64,000 bases of DNA from Aquila chrysaetos chrysaetos (taxonomy: Eukaryota; Chordata; Aves; Accipitriformes; Accipitridae), in contig NC_044014.1 of NCBI RefSeq assembly GCF_900496995.4, forward strand, positions 5,282,001-5,346,000, written 5' to 3'. The notes beneath the pieces were generated by a model. That model was not told the origin of the DNA and ran no database searches. It was given only the letters and a program-made list of their open reading frames with translations. Positions 12,721 to 24,600 of this stretch are shown here, piece by piece. The first letter of the stretch is position 1. The number at the start of each line of letters is the position of its first letter. The position numbers and the translations under genes are program-made.

Positions 12721-15700
12721 CCCTAACAGCGTCTGGCCCTTCTCTTACTGGCAACGTCGTTCTCTGTCTGTGTATCTGTAAGGTGCTCCTACTAGTAAAG
12801 GCCTGATGTCTGCACCACGAAAGCCACCCGGTTTGGTCTTTCTGGAAGGTCTCTGCAAACCTGGTGAATGGGCACAGGCACTGCGGGCGCCTGGGATAAC
12901 CCTGGTGTTCTCCTCACAGTTACTGGTGGCTTGCACGAATGCTGCCTCTTTGATAAATTTAAAAGGCTGCAGTTAAGCTAGTTACCTTTTTATTCTTCTG
13001 TAATTAACAAAAAGTTCAATTCAGTAAGTTATAAAGTGCCGCTCTGAAATTCTGTTGGGTAAGACTACAGAAGGAGTTAGGGCAGATGCAACATTTCTAT
13101 ATTGTTTAATCTTTCTGGACAACAGATCTGCTCATCTCTTCAGCAGATCTCTTTTAGCTGATCTTTACAAAAGACCTCTTGTCTATTTGATACGTAGTCA
13201 TCTCACACTTTTAAGAACAAGAGAGAAAATAAAAAAAACAAAGAAGGATTTCTTTTCCCCTTCAGTACTTCCTTCCATGCTTTGCCGGGGGAATTAAAGC
13301 AATGTCTTCTCTTTTGTTTTTAAGTCATTACATGGCACATCTGCTGCTTAATTAGCTAAATAAAAATGGCCGACTCAGAGCCTCAGAAAAGATGTGTGAA
13401 TAACGTACTGAACCTCAAAAGCTTCCCTAGTAGATAATGTACGTACACATACAAATCCTTTTTTACATATGTATCTGATAAGATTCTATACAAGTTGCAT
13501 AGAAGCATTAAAACTGCTATACCACATTAGAAATATGTTCCAGTCAGTCTTGTTTCTTGTCTAAATATTTACTGATACAGAGTATTTCTACTAAAGAAAA
13601 AAGTACTTTATATAGTGAATGTCACAGCTCGTTTATTTTATTTTTTTCTAGCGAAACTGAAAAGGTTACTTTATACAAAAAGTACCTTAAGTTTGAATGC
13701 CCTGCAGCCTCCTGTAGAATTAAGGTAGGGAGTTGAACAGAATTGTTTTATTTTTCTTTGTCTTTTTAATCACTTAATTGACTAAATTGCATTGCTCTTA
13801 CTCAAATTATTGTTTTTATACACTTCATTACTTCATATATTCACTTAAAAATCTGTTAGGTAGTACTTTGTCTTGACAGAGTTCTCCTTTTAAATTTGTA
13901 TCACAGTTTTCTTATGAAGACTTAATATTTATATGAGAGAGACAGTACAGTCTTAGAGGAAAAAAACTTCATAAACCAGATAAACTGCAGATAATCAACA
14001 GTTGCTGTGTAATTAGAACTGTTTAACTCTGATGTGGTTAAATAACCTTATGAAAATCTGTATGGCCACTGCTCTTAAGTGGTTAGAAGATCAAGGCCTG
14101 GTTTATCTTTGAGTCAAGCAGGCACCTCTGTTACCGTCAGAATTTTCCAAAGAGTAATAGCAAGTAGTAATCTGCTTAATTTCCCTGCAAAAGAGTTCAG
14201 CATTGTTTTTCCCAAGACTCAAAGAATAATGCATTGTCCTATACATACAAAGAAAACATGAAACTATTTTTTTCCTAACCAAAATACTTTTTCTCCTTCT
14301 TGCAATAGCTGCTCTCCATTGGTGAGAAACAAAGAGTACTCATCAGTAAAATAATTGTACAAGTGAAAGCAGTGTCTGCAAAACTAGCAACTGATTTTCC
14401 TTCACTAGGCTCAAGCATAGATATAGACAGAGTGCAAACTATAATGGAGTCTATGGGATCTAAGTTGTCTCCAGGTGCTCAGCAACTCATGGACATGGTC
14501 CGATGTCAGCAGAAAGTAAGTCACTCTGCTTTTCCGTAAACGTAAGTAGTACTGATCTGTGACCGTACCTTCTGTAACAGTTAAGCGTGTTCTAAACTGA
14601 TTTCATGAGGAGGATTTTTTTTTTTAATTTTTTTTAACCCACTTGGCTTTCTGCCAATTTAATCCTGGTTTAACTATTGCCACCCTTAAATGAGGGCAGT
14701 GAATAAAGATTGTGTGCTCAGGGAATCACTGTGCATACATCAAGTCCAGAGTTAAAAACTCTGTGTCATCATCATTTTAAACTTCACTGCCACCCTACTC
14801 TCCTTTTGTTCGTTTCCTTTGTCGCTGCTTGTCAAGGATGGTGGGCATGTTCACTGTAATGTCTGGGGTGTAGGTTAGATGGGCCGGTTTGTCTCCTTTA
14901 TGGTTATTAAAAGGGTGTCACCTTCAACTAAAGGGAACGTGCTCTTACAGGGTGTTTATTTGATTTAGATTCTAGTCCTGCAAAGTAGGCTATTTCAGCA
15001 GAATCCTGAATCCATCTGATGTTAATAATGTTCTCTGCTGGGGACATAGCATGGTAAAAATGAAGTCAGTAAAACTGTTTTGTTACATAGAAACTGGCAA
15101 GATACTTAATGCATAATACGTACAGGGAAAATATTTTCCTGTGCTTTTTCCTAAGAATAGAATTCAGAACTACTTGTAAAATCTTTACATCACAGTAGTA
15201 GAATGCTGAGTTATAAAGTATCTATTGCTATTATTGTATAATTTCCAGTATATTTTAATACTTAAATATTAATTGTATTGTTTTTCTTTCCATTAGAACA
15301 GTTTACCTCTTGGAGACAAACTTAATTGGATCTTTGGGAAAAGTTCAGACTTTGGAGGTGACCATGCAATAGACGGATTGCGCAGTGCAGCTATTCAGAC
15401 ATTGCTAGATCAATCAGCCAGTGAACCTTTGCCTGTTAAAAAGCAGTTAACAAGTGAAACAATATATGAAGACATAAAAATAAGTCATGATCTGAACACA
15501 CAGGTACCCGAAAGAGGGAATACTTTTGATTCTGACAGACTTACTACCCAGCAAAATACAGTTGACCTCAGAAATGATTTTAAAGTCATGGGATCTTTGC
15601 ATATGCAGGAACAAGTGAGCGAAACCCCAAATGTAGCTAATCCACAGGTGCTTCTTCCTTTTCTTCAAAACTTATGTAGTCAGGTAAATCGTCTTCGGCT

Positions 15701-17006
15701 AAAAGATGGCGATAGGCATTTTGGTAAAAATGCAGTGACTAAAGAGGAAGGCATTCAGTGTGTTGGGTAAGTTAAGTTTGGTAAACTTATTAAAGTAGTA
15801 GTTTGACTGTATTTATTGGCAAGTTTAAAAAATAAACAAGATCATCATGTAAGCATTTTATTCTCATTAACAGCAATTGTGAATCTTAAAATACGTGGTT
15901 TTGAAGGCTGTGTGGCGATGAACATTGTTACAATTAATTTTTCAGATGACCTGCTTGAATACAGGAGATTTTTCAGAAGAAATCACATCATTTGTTACTA
16001 AACTGTTTGTGTCTTTTTTGCCTCCATTTCACATTTTATGATTTAAAAAAGAAAGTATGGTCTTTCTGCAATTTCATATGTTTAGTTTGTCTTTCTTGTC
16101 TGTTACTACATTTTCATTTTGACTACTTCTGCCTCCTGATTCTTATCTCTTCCTTTTTTCACGCTGTACGCCATGATCTTTCTGCTGTATTTAGTGTATC
16201 TCATCCCACCCATCTTTCATGTCCCTCCTCATTGGTTGGCATTTACAGTGCAAACTTCATAGTGCACCCAGTTTGATACCTAAGGAGCAATAGTGGAAAT
16301 GGCGAGATGTAGGAATTGGGGCTCTAACAAAGCCTGAATATCTCCAGCTCCTGGGAAAGTGCAGTATTTTTAAAGAATGCAGATGCAAAAATAAAGAATT
16401 GCATAGTTTGTATAACTCTTGAAACACTTTAGCTGAGAAGAATAAAGTCTGCCATACTGACAGAATTTGAATGCTGTGTATACTGTTGAGTTGCATGGAT
16501 TTTGTCATACATAACTAAGCTGTCTGAGCCTTTGAAAAAATCAGGTTGAAAGAAAATGGCTATATACCCTGGCATGTTTCTAAAAAACTCCTGAGATTTA
16601 AAATGTAGCAGGTGGGCAAGGTATTTTACTTGTGCTAAAAACCTAATACCTTCCGAAGTTTATTGTCTAATAAATGAGATTTTAAATTTAAAAGAAGTTC
16701 AGGTGTCCAGATCTCTATCATGCTCCTTGCCATTAAGAAATAGGTTATACTTATTCTTATATTTGCTCTTTTCACAGGGTAGACCAACAGCCTATTTGCT
16801 CCTATTTGGAAAAGATTATCTCAAAAAATATGGATCTGATGGAGAAAAAACTAATGGACTATATTGATCGCCAAATCCAGGCTCTTCAGACTCATATAGA
16901 TAACAAAATGGTTCTCTTAATGGACTTGGTTCAGAACTCAAAGCCAAACAAAATTTCACAAGCACACTATGATTCTAACGAAGGGTTCTCTAATGGAGAG
17001 AGATAG
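12038..17006 (+). CDS. PAAT: PAAT (C10orf88 orthologue), ABC-transporter-associated protein
   Basis: Six exons join in frame to 441 aa: 12038-12180, 12404-12607, 13652-13724, 14309-14515, 15297-15766 and 16778-17006 (TAG stop). All introns are GT-AG and junction phases agree. The length is close to that of human PAAT. PAAT is reported to bind mitochondrial inner-membrane ABC transporters (ABCB7/8/10) and to support mitochondrial function. The best family-like stretch is SEARNMEVYVGEEYCGT in exon 2 (about residues 90-107). Residues 141-209 look helical. The C-terminal exon (366-441) is rich in Met, Lys and Leu in heptad-like spacing (EKIISKNMDLMEKKLMDYID), suggesting a coiled coil. The start is the ATG in the CpG island with G at +4. 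Exon 1 is Ala/Cys-rich and low in complexity. The gene is tail-to-tail with CUZD1. Confidence 0.9.
12381..12399 (+). repeat. Poly-C homopolymer in the PAAT intron 1 acceptor
   Basis: A run of 19 C residues directly precedes 'gcag' at the acceptor of PAAT exon 2 (12404). It serves as the polypyrimidine tract. The run is prone to length change and to sequencing error. Confidence 0.95.
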
Positions 17007-17308
17007 ATGTATATAGATATAGGACTTCAGTGTAAGTACTTTAAGGGCAATTATACTTTACAAAGCTTAGTATTTATGGAGTTATAACTGTAAAGAACCT
17101 TAGTGTTGTTGACTTGCATTTTGTTACTGTAATTCTATACACTATTGTACACATTTCTTAGTTTCATGAAAGATTTTAAGAATGTGTGTTTTTTTCCTAA
17201 ATATAAGAATTTTGTATGCCCTTTGTGGCTTATTTATTTAAAGAGCATTGTTAAAAGCTGTATGAAACAGTTTCCCAGTTTCAGTTTGAACAATGGAGAA
17301 GTACTCTA

Positions 17309-17314
17309 AATAAA
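17309..17314 (+). terminator. PAAT polyadenylation signal
   Basis: A canonical AATAAA about 300 bases after the PAAT stop codon, preceded by AT-rich 3' UTR. No other AATAAA was noted between the stop codon and this one. Confidence 0.7.
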
Positions 17315-18566
17315 CTGAATTACAGCTTATCTTTTTACCTACGTGTAATCAGTTCACTTTTTTGTTGTCTTGATTTTTTTTTTTGCGTGTAACATGTTAC
17401 CAGTAGAACAGAATGTAGTTCCTTTGTGCTTTTAGTTTATTTTAACGGCACTCCTGTGAAGATGTTTATTACTCCATCTATAAGAGGAAGGGTAGTACTG
17501 GCATTACCTAACTTAGACTGTTTAAGGAGTCAGGTTTAGAGAGACAGGCTAACTTGAACCCCAGCCTGGGTTCTTTGAAAGCCTTGCTGGCTGTACAGGC
17601 ACCTAAGTTAGGAATCTAGGCTCCTTAAGTGATGCCTAAAACAAGACTGTCATTATACTTTTTCCCTCCTTAGTTAATTGAGCCATGCAGGAACAACTGA
17701 AGTGAATGTATACTCGCAGACTTCTATTTATCCGTGTTTCATTATCCTAAGAAATGTAAGTACTTAATTCGTGGTTCCTCTCAAGGGGATTTTTTTGCCA
17801 GACAGAATGTGCTGGGGTAGGTAGGATCTGCTGCATTTCAATAACCTTAGACCAGAGAATTAGCCTTATTGCATCATATTTGCTTCAGCCTGTTGGGATC
17901 AGTTCTGCTGTCACTTGGGGAGGTAGAAATGTGACTCGGAAGTCCCTTTGTGGAAGGTCAAGTTTCATTCTTTTTATTGCTCTTTGAATTCTGGGGTGCA
18001 CCATTTCACTTGGACTTTATAGAGACTTAATGGTAAACTCCTAGTTTGTATTTGGTGTCTTAAAATGCATTGAGTAAAAGCTGTTGATAGGGAAGCAAGT
18101 GTTGACTGAGCAAGCAGCATAGGCACGTACAATCCAGTATCTTTATCTAGTCTATCTAGTATTTTCTTCTTCTCCCTGAAAACTGATGTCTTTTGAAGAC
18201 TGTCAGATCTTGATGGTAGCAACCCACAGGAGGAGATTTTTGAAGAGAGGGTAGTTTGCTTTGAACAGACATCTCACAGTTGTCCCTCAGCTTAACTCAC
18301 GCCAGGTGCAGTTTCATAGTGATTCGAAAAGATAAAAAGATTATTTTTATTTTTGAAGAAAAAAGGACCTAAGTTATCTTGTACTTTACAAGTCCCTTTA
18401 GACCTGTAAAGTTAGTTTTTAGTTCCTTTCTAAGAAACACCCTGAGGTAGACACTTACGTGCTTTTTCATCTCAGTGATTTAAGATAGAGTACTAGGTTG
18501 AGAGGTTTTAATTACAAAAAAAGTTGAAATATGTTTCCAGGCATTGTTGTGTTCCAAGGCTGTTAG
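17315..18566. other. Gap between the convergent PAAT and CUZD1 3' ends
   Basis: About 1.25 kb separates the two polyadenylation signals. No conserved coding motif was recognised on either strand. A second minus-strand AATAAA (plus TTTATT) lies near 18345 and could be an alternative CUZD1 3' end. Confidence 0.5.
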
Positions 18567-18572
18567 TTTATT
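18567..18572 (-). terminator. CUZD1 polyadenylation signal
   Basis: The plus strand reads TTTATT, so the minus strand has AATAAA, about 95 bases past the CUZD1 stop codon. Confidence 0.6.
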
Positions 18573-18665
18573 GATTTTTGTTTGGTTTGGGTTTTTTTCC
18601 CTCTCCCCTCTTTGGGTGTCAAATCTGAATAGAAGTTGACGCAAATTCAGAATATCCTGAAGTAG

Positions 18666-21600
18666 TTAATATGAGCTCTGGATTTTTTGGTAGCTGTATC
18701 CTGTTTGGCGATTGTGATATTTTAGTATCACAGCTACCACAATGATAATATTTGAAATTAAAACCACAAATGAAAGAGTGTAGAAGTTGTATTGTTGCAG
18801 GTTCAGGGTTTCTTCAGCATCTGCTTTAGTGAGGGATTCTGTGTAGAGAAAAAAATAAAGTGGGATGTTTAAAGTTTGGAATACCATGTCATTTCAATGA
18901 AAATTAAACAAGCATTTTTTTCAGATATTTCTGTTCTGAGGAGTTGACCCACACTAATTGTAAATTCTGAATCTGTAGTACTGAAGAGTTGTAAAAATTT
19001 GTAATAATCATGCAGAAGAGCATTGCAACGTTAACAAATTCTTTGGTATTGCTGTAGCCAAGTTTCTGCCAAGCAGTGCTGTCATTATCTTTAGAACCAG
19101 ATAGATGGGAGACATATTGCTGAAGCAAAGCTGGGCAAAAAAGAAGCTTGTTGTTCTAAGTCTGTCCCTTCTAATGGTTTACTAGCTGGTCCTTGGTAAA
19201 ACTCATTATTTTTCTGTAAATCATGAAAGATACTGTGAGAATTAATCTATATTTTATAATACTTTGAGTGTGATCTATTTGCACTTGCATCCTTTTCACA
19301 TTATACGTGTCCAGTTTCTAGCATATGGATGCAAGTCTTTCACTATTAAAAGAAAAGGGAACATGTTTAAAATGCCACTAGAGTTCAAAGAGGTTAATAA
19401 TTATTTTAAAAAGGAAGAAAATGTTTATTACTATTAAGAGCGTGATTAACACTACTTAGATCTGACACCTGAAAGCATATGGCACATTGTTCTAACTTCT
19501 ATTGAGTACAAAGCTTCACCTGAGAAAAGCACAATGAGCACAGTGGGAGTAACAATACAAGCTTTTTAAAATAGCTTTTCCATGTTTTGTAGTCTATGTT
19601 AGCTGTCTACTGATCTAGACCACTGTAAAGCAGACTGCAAATTGTGCGAAAGAGTATGTCAGATGGGGGCACTAAAGCTTAGTTGTCTTAAACAGCTTTG
19701 CTGCTCTAATTTAAAAGCATGGTGTTTTTGTGTTCTGCTCCAGTGGCTGTCCTCTTCATATTTTTGTTCTAATAGGCAATACGTACAGTGTGAGGATTTA
19801 ACCTAGTGTGGAGTAAGTCATCTGTGTTTATCATCTGGCATTGCTTTTCTGTAGTACCAACAAATAAAACTGAGTGAAATTGAGTGGACTGTTAGAAGAT
19901 ACATGGGTTGTAACAAAGCCTGACTATTACTTGGAATGTGTTCTTTAAGTAGGCTGTGGCTTTGGGAAATGAGCCCTGGTCCTTTTGTATGCCTCATCAA
20001 AAACTGTCACATTTGAAAATCTGAAATCTTTTCTTTCATAACTTTTTCTGAACACATAGTCAGATTCTGCATGCACTGCTTTTATAACTAGGAGTGAGTG
20101 CTGCTTTTTCTACTTCAAAGAGCACACCTTAATCCAAAAAGCCATCAGTCTGTTGGTTTGAACAGTATTTCTGTGATCTCACAAAACACAAGCTTTGTTG
20201 AACCCGTTGCTCTGGTGCCACGTTAGTTTTGAACTAGTGTAATTCACTTATTTCATCAGTGGAACGAAGGTAACGGATTTACACCAAGGAAGAGCTTAAA
20301 TCAGGTTCTTAATTTATGTATTCCTCTTACCTGAGTGATCAGCAGACCTGAGATCTCTCTTCAGGCGGATGGGTCCTACTATGGTATTAGTTTTCCACGT
20401 GTATGAAGAAATAGCTCTTTTTTGCCTGGAGATACAGCCTTCGGTACAGCGAGAGTTTGGGTTTTTGCTGTCACAAATTAAAATATCACACTGGAGATAA
20501 ACAGATGCAAAGCTCTGCAGGAACCTGAAGGCATTAAATTTGAATCTTCCATAGTGTTCAAGTGGTGGGTAGGTTACCACAGTGTCATCTTTATTGCAGC
20601 TGCAACAGAATTTACAGAGCTGTTAAAGTAGTCCACATACAACAATCATTCTTGCTAACTACTGTTAACTGTAATCACAGCATTTTAACTAGGGCATTAT
20701 TTTTACATTTGGGCACACAGTGCTGTGCTTTTTTTGCTTCTGTCCAGTGCAATGTGGTGCTTGTTTTAGCTAGCTCTGTTTATGTAATGCCTTTAAATTT
20801 CTGTGAAATTTAGCTTCCAACCACAGTGTACTAAAGAAGGTAAGTGGAAGAGAGACAAAAGAACTACTGTTGACATTTAGATTATATTTCCTCACATATT
20901 AGGAGAGAGTCAAAATAATTTAGAGTCTTACCCGCTTCTGATCAAGTCATACGTTAGCGATCCAAAATCAGGTTGTGGAGATGCTATACAGGTATCAACA
21001 AACACCAAAAGATTTGCGTCAGTGGAATGAAGACTGACTTGAGCAAAAAGGGTTTGGTTCAAGTCTACATAGTACGGGGACTCAGATACAGGCTTGGAGA
21101 ATGTATCTGAATCATAGAATGACATGCTAACACTGTATTTTCCCACAGCAGTTGTGTTTTGGATTATATTATTTTTTGTTATGTAAATGACTTCTAAGGT
21201 TGAATTGTTTTCCATTTTGCATTTTGCAATGATCTGTATGCTCTTTTGACGGGTGATAATGTTGCCAGTTGCAGAGAGAGATACGATGTTGGTGTAAGTG
21301 ATGCTATGACCTTCATCCTGTAAATGGAATCATATGAAGTGCTCAGTTGTGATTATATGAGCAGTGCTGTTGAAAGCAGTTGTACTGAAGTTACAAAGCC
21401 ACCCAGCTATGTTTATCAGAGGCTCAAGCTACCTTTGAAATGTGAAACAGGTTGCAATCAAAAAACTGTTATCAACCCTCCTCCTGTTTTTTCAAAATGC
21501 TGAACCAACCTGTGCAGCAAAAAGGTTAAGAAATACTGCATGGAGTGTGGAAAGTACCAAAGCTATGCTTCAGTCACCCTTATCAAAACAATGCTATGAA

Positions 21601-24600
21601 CTAGCTCTTGGGAGTCTTCACATCTTGGGGGTTTTTCCCCTTTCCTTGTGACACCATGACAAGTGCCAGCTGTATCACTTGCAGGGAATGTTTGAGTTGC
21701 GTACCTAACATTGCGCTACTTCTGATAAACTGGGTTGGAGAGGGAATGAAACACTTGGGGTTAATTTGTGTGGACTCCCCTGGACTTCCTTCAGAAGGCT
21801 CATTGATCATCGGGCTCTTGAAAAGGAAAAAGGTTCTTTCTACTTCAAGACTGGAAACAGGTAATGGGATGAGCTAAGTGAAAGTAAATCAGCTTGTTCA
21901 CGTGATATTCATAAACTGCTTTTACAAGCTCTTATAATTCATAAGCTTTTGTTAGCTTATTCACAGAACTTTTTCTCCCTTTACCTTTTTAGTTGTTCCA
22001 CAGCTTGTTAATGGGAAGGAAAAGATCACTGAATCTGTTACAGCTGGACTGCAAGATGGATCATTCAGACGTAGGTGAGTTTCATTATAACCAAGGGAGG
22101 TCAGATAAGACTTGCTCAGAAGAATTCTCATGCTATCTGAAGAGCATGTAAGGAGTGCTGCCATTGAAAGAGAAATTAAAAAACAAAAACACCATGTTAC
22201 CACAAACTGCTGCAGTCATTTCTCAATTGGTCTAGACACTTGAACCTGTTGCATGGTTCTTGATTTGTCAGTCTGAAACGGCTCATGCACGTTTAAGGTC
22301 ATGCAGAAGTTGGAACAAAATTTCATGCTCGACTTAAAAAATGTTAGATAAGCAAAACCATATAAAACTCATGCTGAAAGTTTAATTTTAAACCCAGAAA
22401 CACAGAATGAATTTCCCTTTATAAAAGGGAAAAGGAATCAAAGTGCTAGTGCAGAACAGTGGGTGAGGAAATTGATTTATGGCAGATATCGAGGCTTTAG
22501 AGGTTCATTTTCCACCTCAGTTAATGAGAGGATGGGCATGCAAACATGGAACCAGTAAGAATAATGGTCCAGCTCTGGGGGAAAGGAAATTGCAACACAT
22601 CTAAACCCTGTTTGTCTAACCGGTGCAGACCATTTTCCTGAGTATCTCAGGGAACAAAACCATTTAAACTTAACCAAAGCTTATCTCAGCATCTCTAGGA
22701 TGGTAACAATGCCTGCTTTGTCCAAAACAAGGAAAAACTGAGATTTTCAGTGGTGCCAGCCAGAAAAAAGGACCAAAAAGTGAAAGAACAGGCTTTCTTT
22801 CACAGATGGGTTTGGTAATAACTTATGCTCCATAGGTGAGATGATGTGGGATTTTTGTATGTAAAGAGGGTTAATGACTACCAATAAAAAGACTTAAATC
22901 CTCAGTATCAAACATCGGTTCTTCTTGATATTTGTAAGGGAAGGGAAGAATTACATGTGAGATTAAGAAACAGCATCCTATTCATGTAGTGAGCGTACTT
23001 ACTGTTGGGCTCCGCAGGAGCTAGCAGTGGAGTGCTGGTATACTGAGCAGAAAATCCTCTGTAGGAGTTGGCATAGTCTGTAGATAACACAACTGTCATA
23101 ACATTTGAAGAAGATTCAAATGTGGGCTGAGCAAGACCACATACTTTTCCTATTAAGCCAGTGTTAGTGGTGAGGCCATCATAGACTGCTGTGAAGTCAA
23201 ATTGGCAGTTTCGGTCTAGTTCCAGGCTGTAGACAGAGAAAAAATAATTACAGGGAAACCTGAGTATAGAGAACATTGCTCATACTGGATAGAGGATCCA
23301 GTGTAGATAAAGTGTCTGATGAATTCCAGTTGACTGAAACAACAGAATGGAGAATAAAAGAGCATGTAAATAGGCATTATTAAAACCAAATAAAACATGG
23401 AAATCCCTCAAAGGCAAGAAATGCTTAATAAGAGTGTGATTCTGCTCCTATCAAAATAACAAACATTTTGCTATAGTTCTCCACAGAAGCTGCAACAACT
23501 ATGTTTTTATAGCTCTGATACTGTATATATTGATTGCTAATTATTTACTGAACATAACCACACCTTCAAATACATATTTTTTTATATATATGTAAACAAT
23601 CCTGTATCCTAAAATAAAGAGCTTTTAAAGTGTAGGGTTGACTTAAGGTGTAGGGCAGGTCTCTGAAGCCTCTTGTGTATGTCACTAGAGGAAGGCTCTT
23701 GCCCTTTTTATCAATCTGCATGAGAGCTTATCGTGGTGCTTGCCACCCTTGATGAAAAGCACCAGCTGTACCGTGGTGGGTGGGTGCCTCCAGAACAACA
23801 TCTCTGTTCCTGAATCAGCAGATGGACCCTGAGCAGGACTGGTGAGAGCGTACACCATGCTGCGCGGAGTTCATCATCTCAGAGGGCAGTGGTCAAGGTA
23901 ACTATTTCCTATAGAATCCTTTATGTTTAATACTGAATTCTTAAACAGCATTCTGCAGTCTGAATATCTCAAGAAATGTTCTTGAAGATATCGCCCTTTG
24001 AATTAGCTTGATCTTGAGACTTTCCTCTATGCACAGTGTCCACTGGTGGAGGGAAAGCCAAAAAAGGGCTACCAGGCTGCTACGTATGGGAGACCAACGC
24101 TGATAAAGCGCAATATGGGTCAGGAAAATCCATGCCAGTGTGGTCTCCTTATGCCAATGCATCCATTAGCATTTATACCTGGAAGTACTTAAGCCAGTGC
24201 TACGTTACCTTCTTTGCCAACGGCCAGCAATATTAAGGAAGACATACTTTGGCCAATGTTTGCTATATTCTTCTTTTGACCCTCAGTTCTAAATTGCAAT
24301 TACAGTACACATGATGGTTTTAAACATGTGCCTTATGTAGCAAAAGCTTTATTTATACTGATGGATTTAAATTCAGATCATGCAGGCTAGCTTAAAATGG
24401 CCCTGCGCCTCATGGCTAGTCACCTGAAATACTTTCTGCGTTCCACTGACTGGCACTGCGGTAGCTATAGGGTAGTGTACAGTGATGTGGAACACGTTGC
24501 AATTACTTTATCATAAGAGTCAGCAAAACACGTTTTAAAAGTGTATAGATGTTGTAAAAGTTTGAAAGCACTTCTGGTTCCTGTGTTTAAAGTAATGCTT

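Noticed and set aside
11532-12754. Several long open frames on both strands in the CpG island (up to about 320 codons)
   Set aside because: They are GC-driven open frames without domain similarity and overlap PAAT exons 1-2 in other frames or antisense. None begins with a signal peptide that could be the missing ADAM exon 1.
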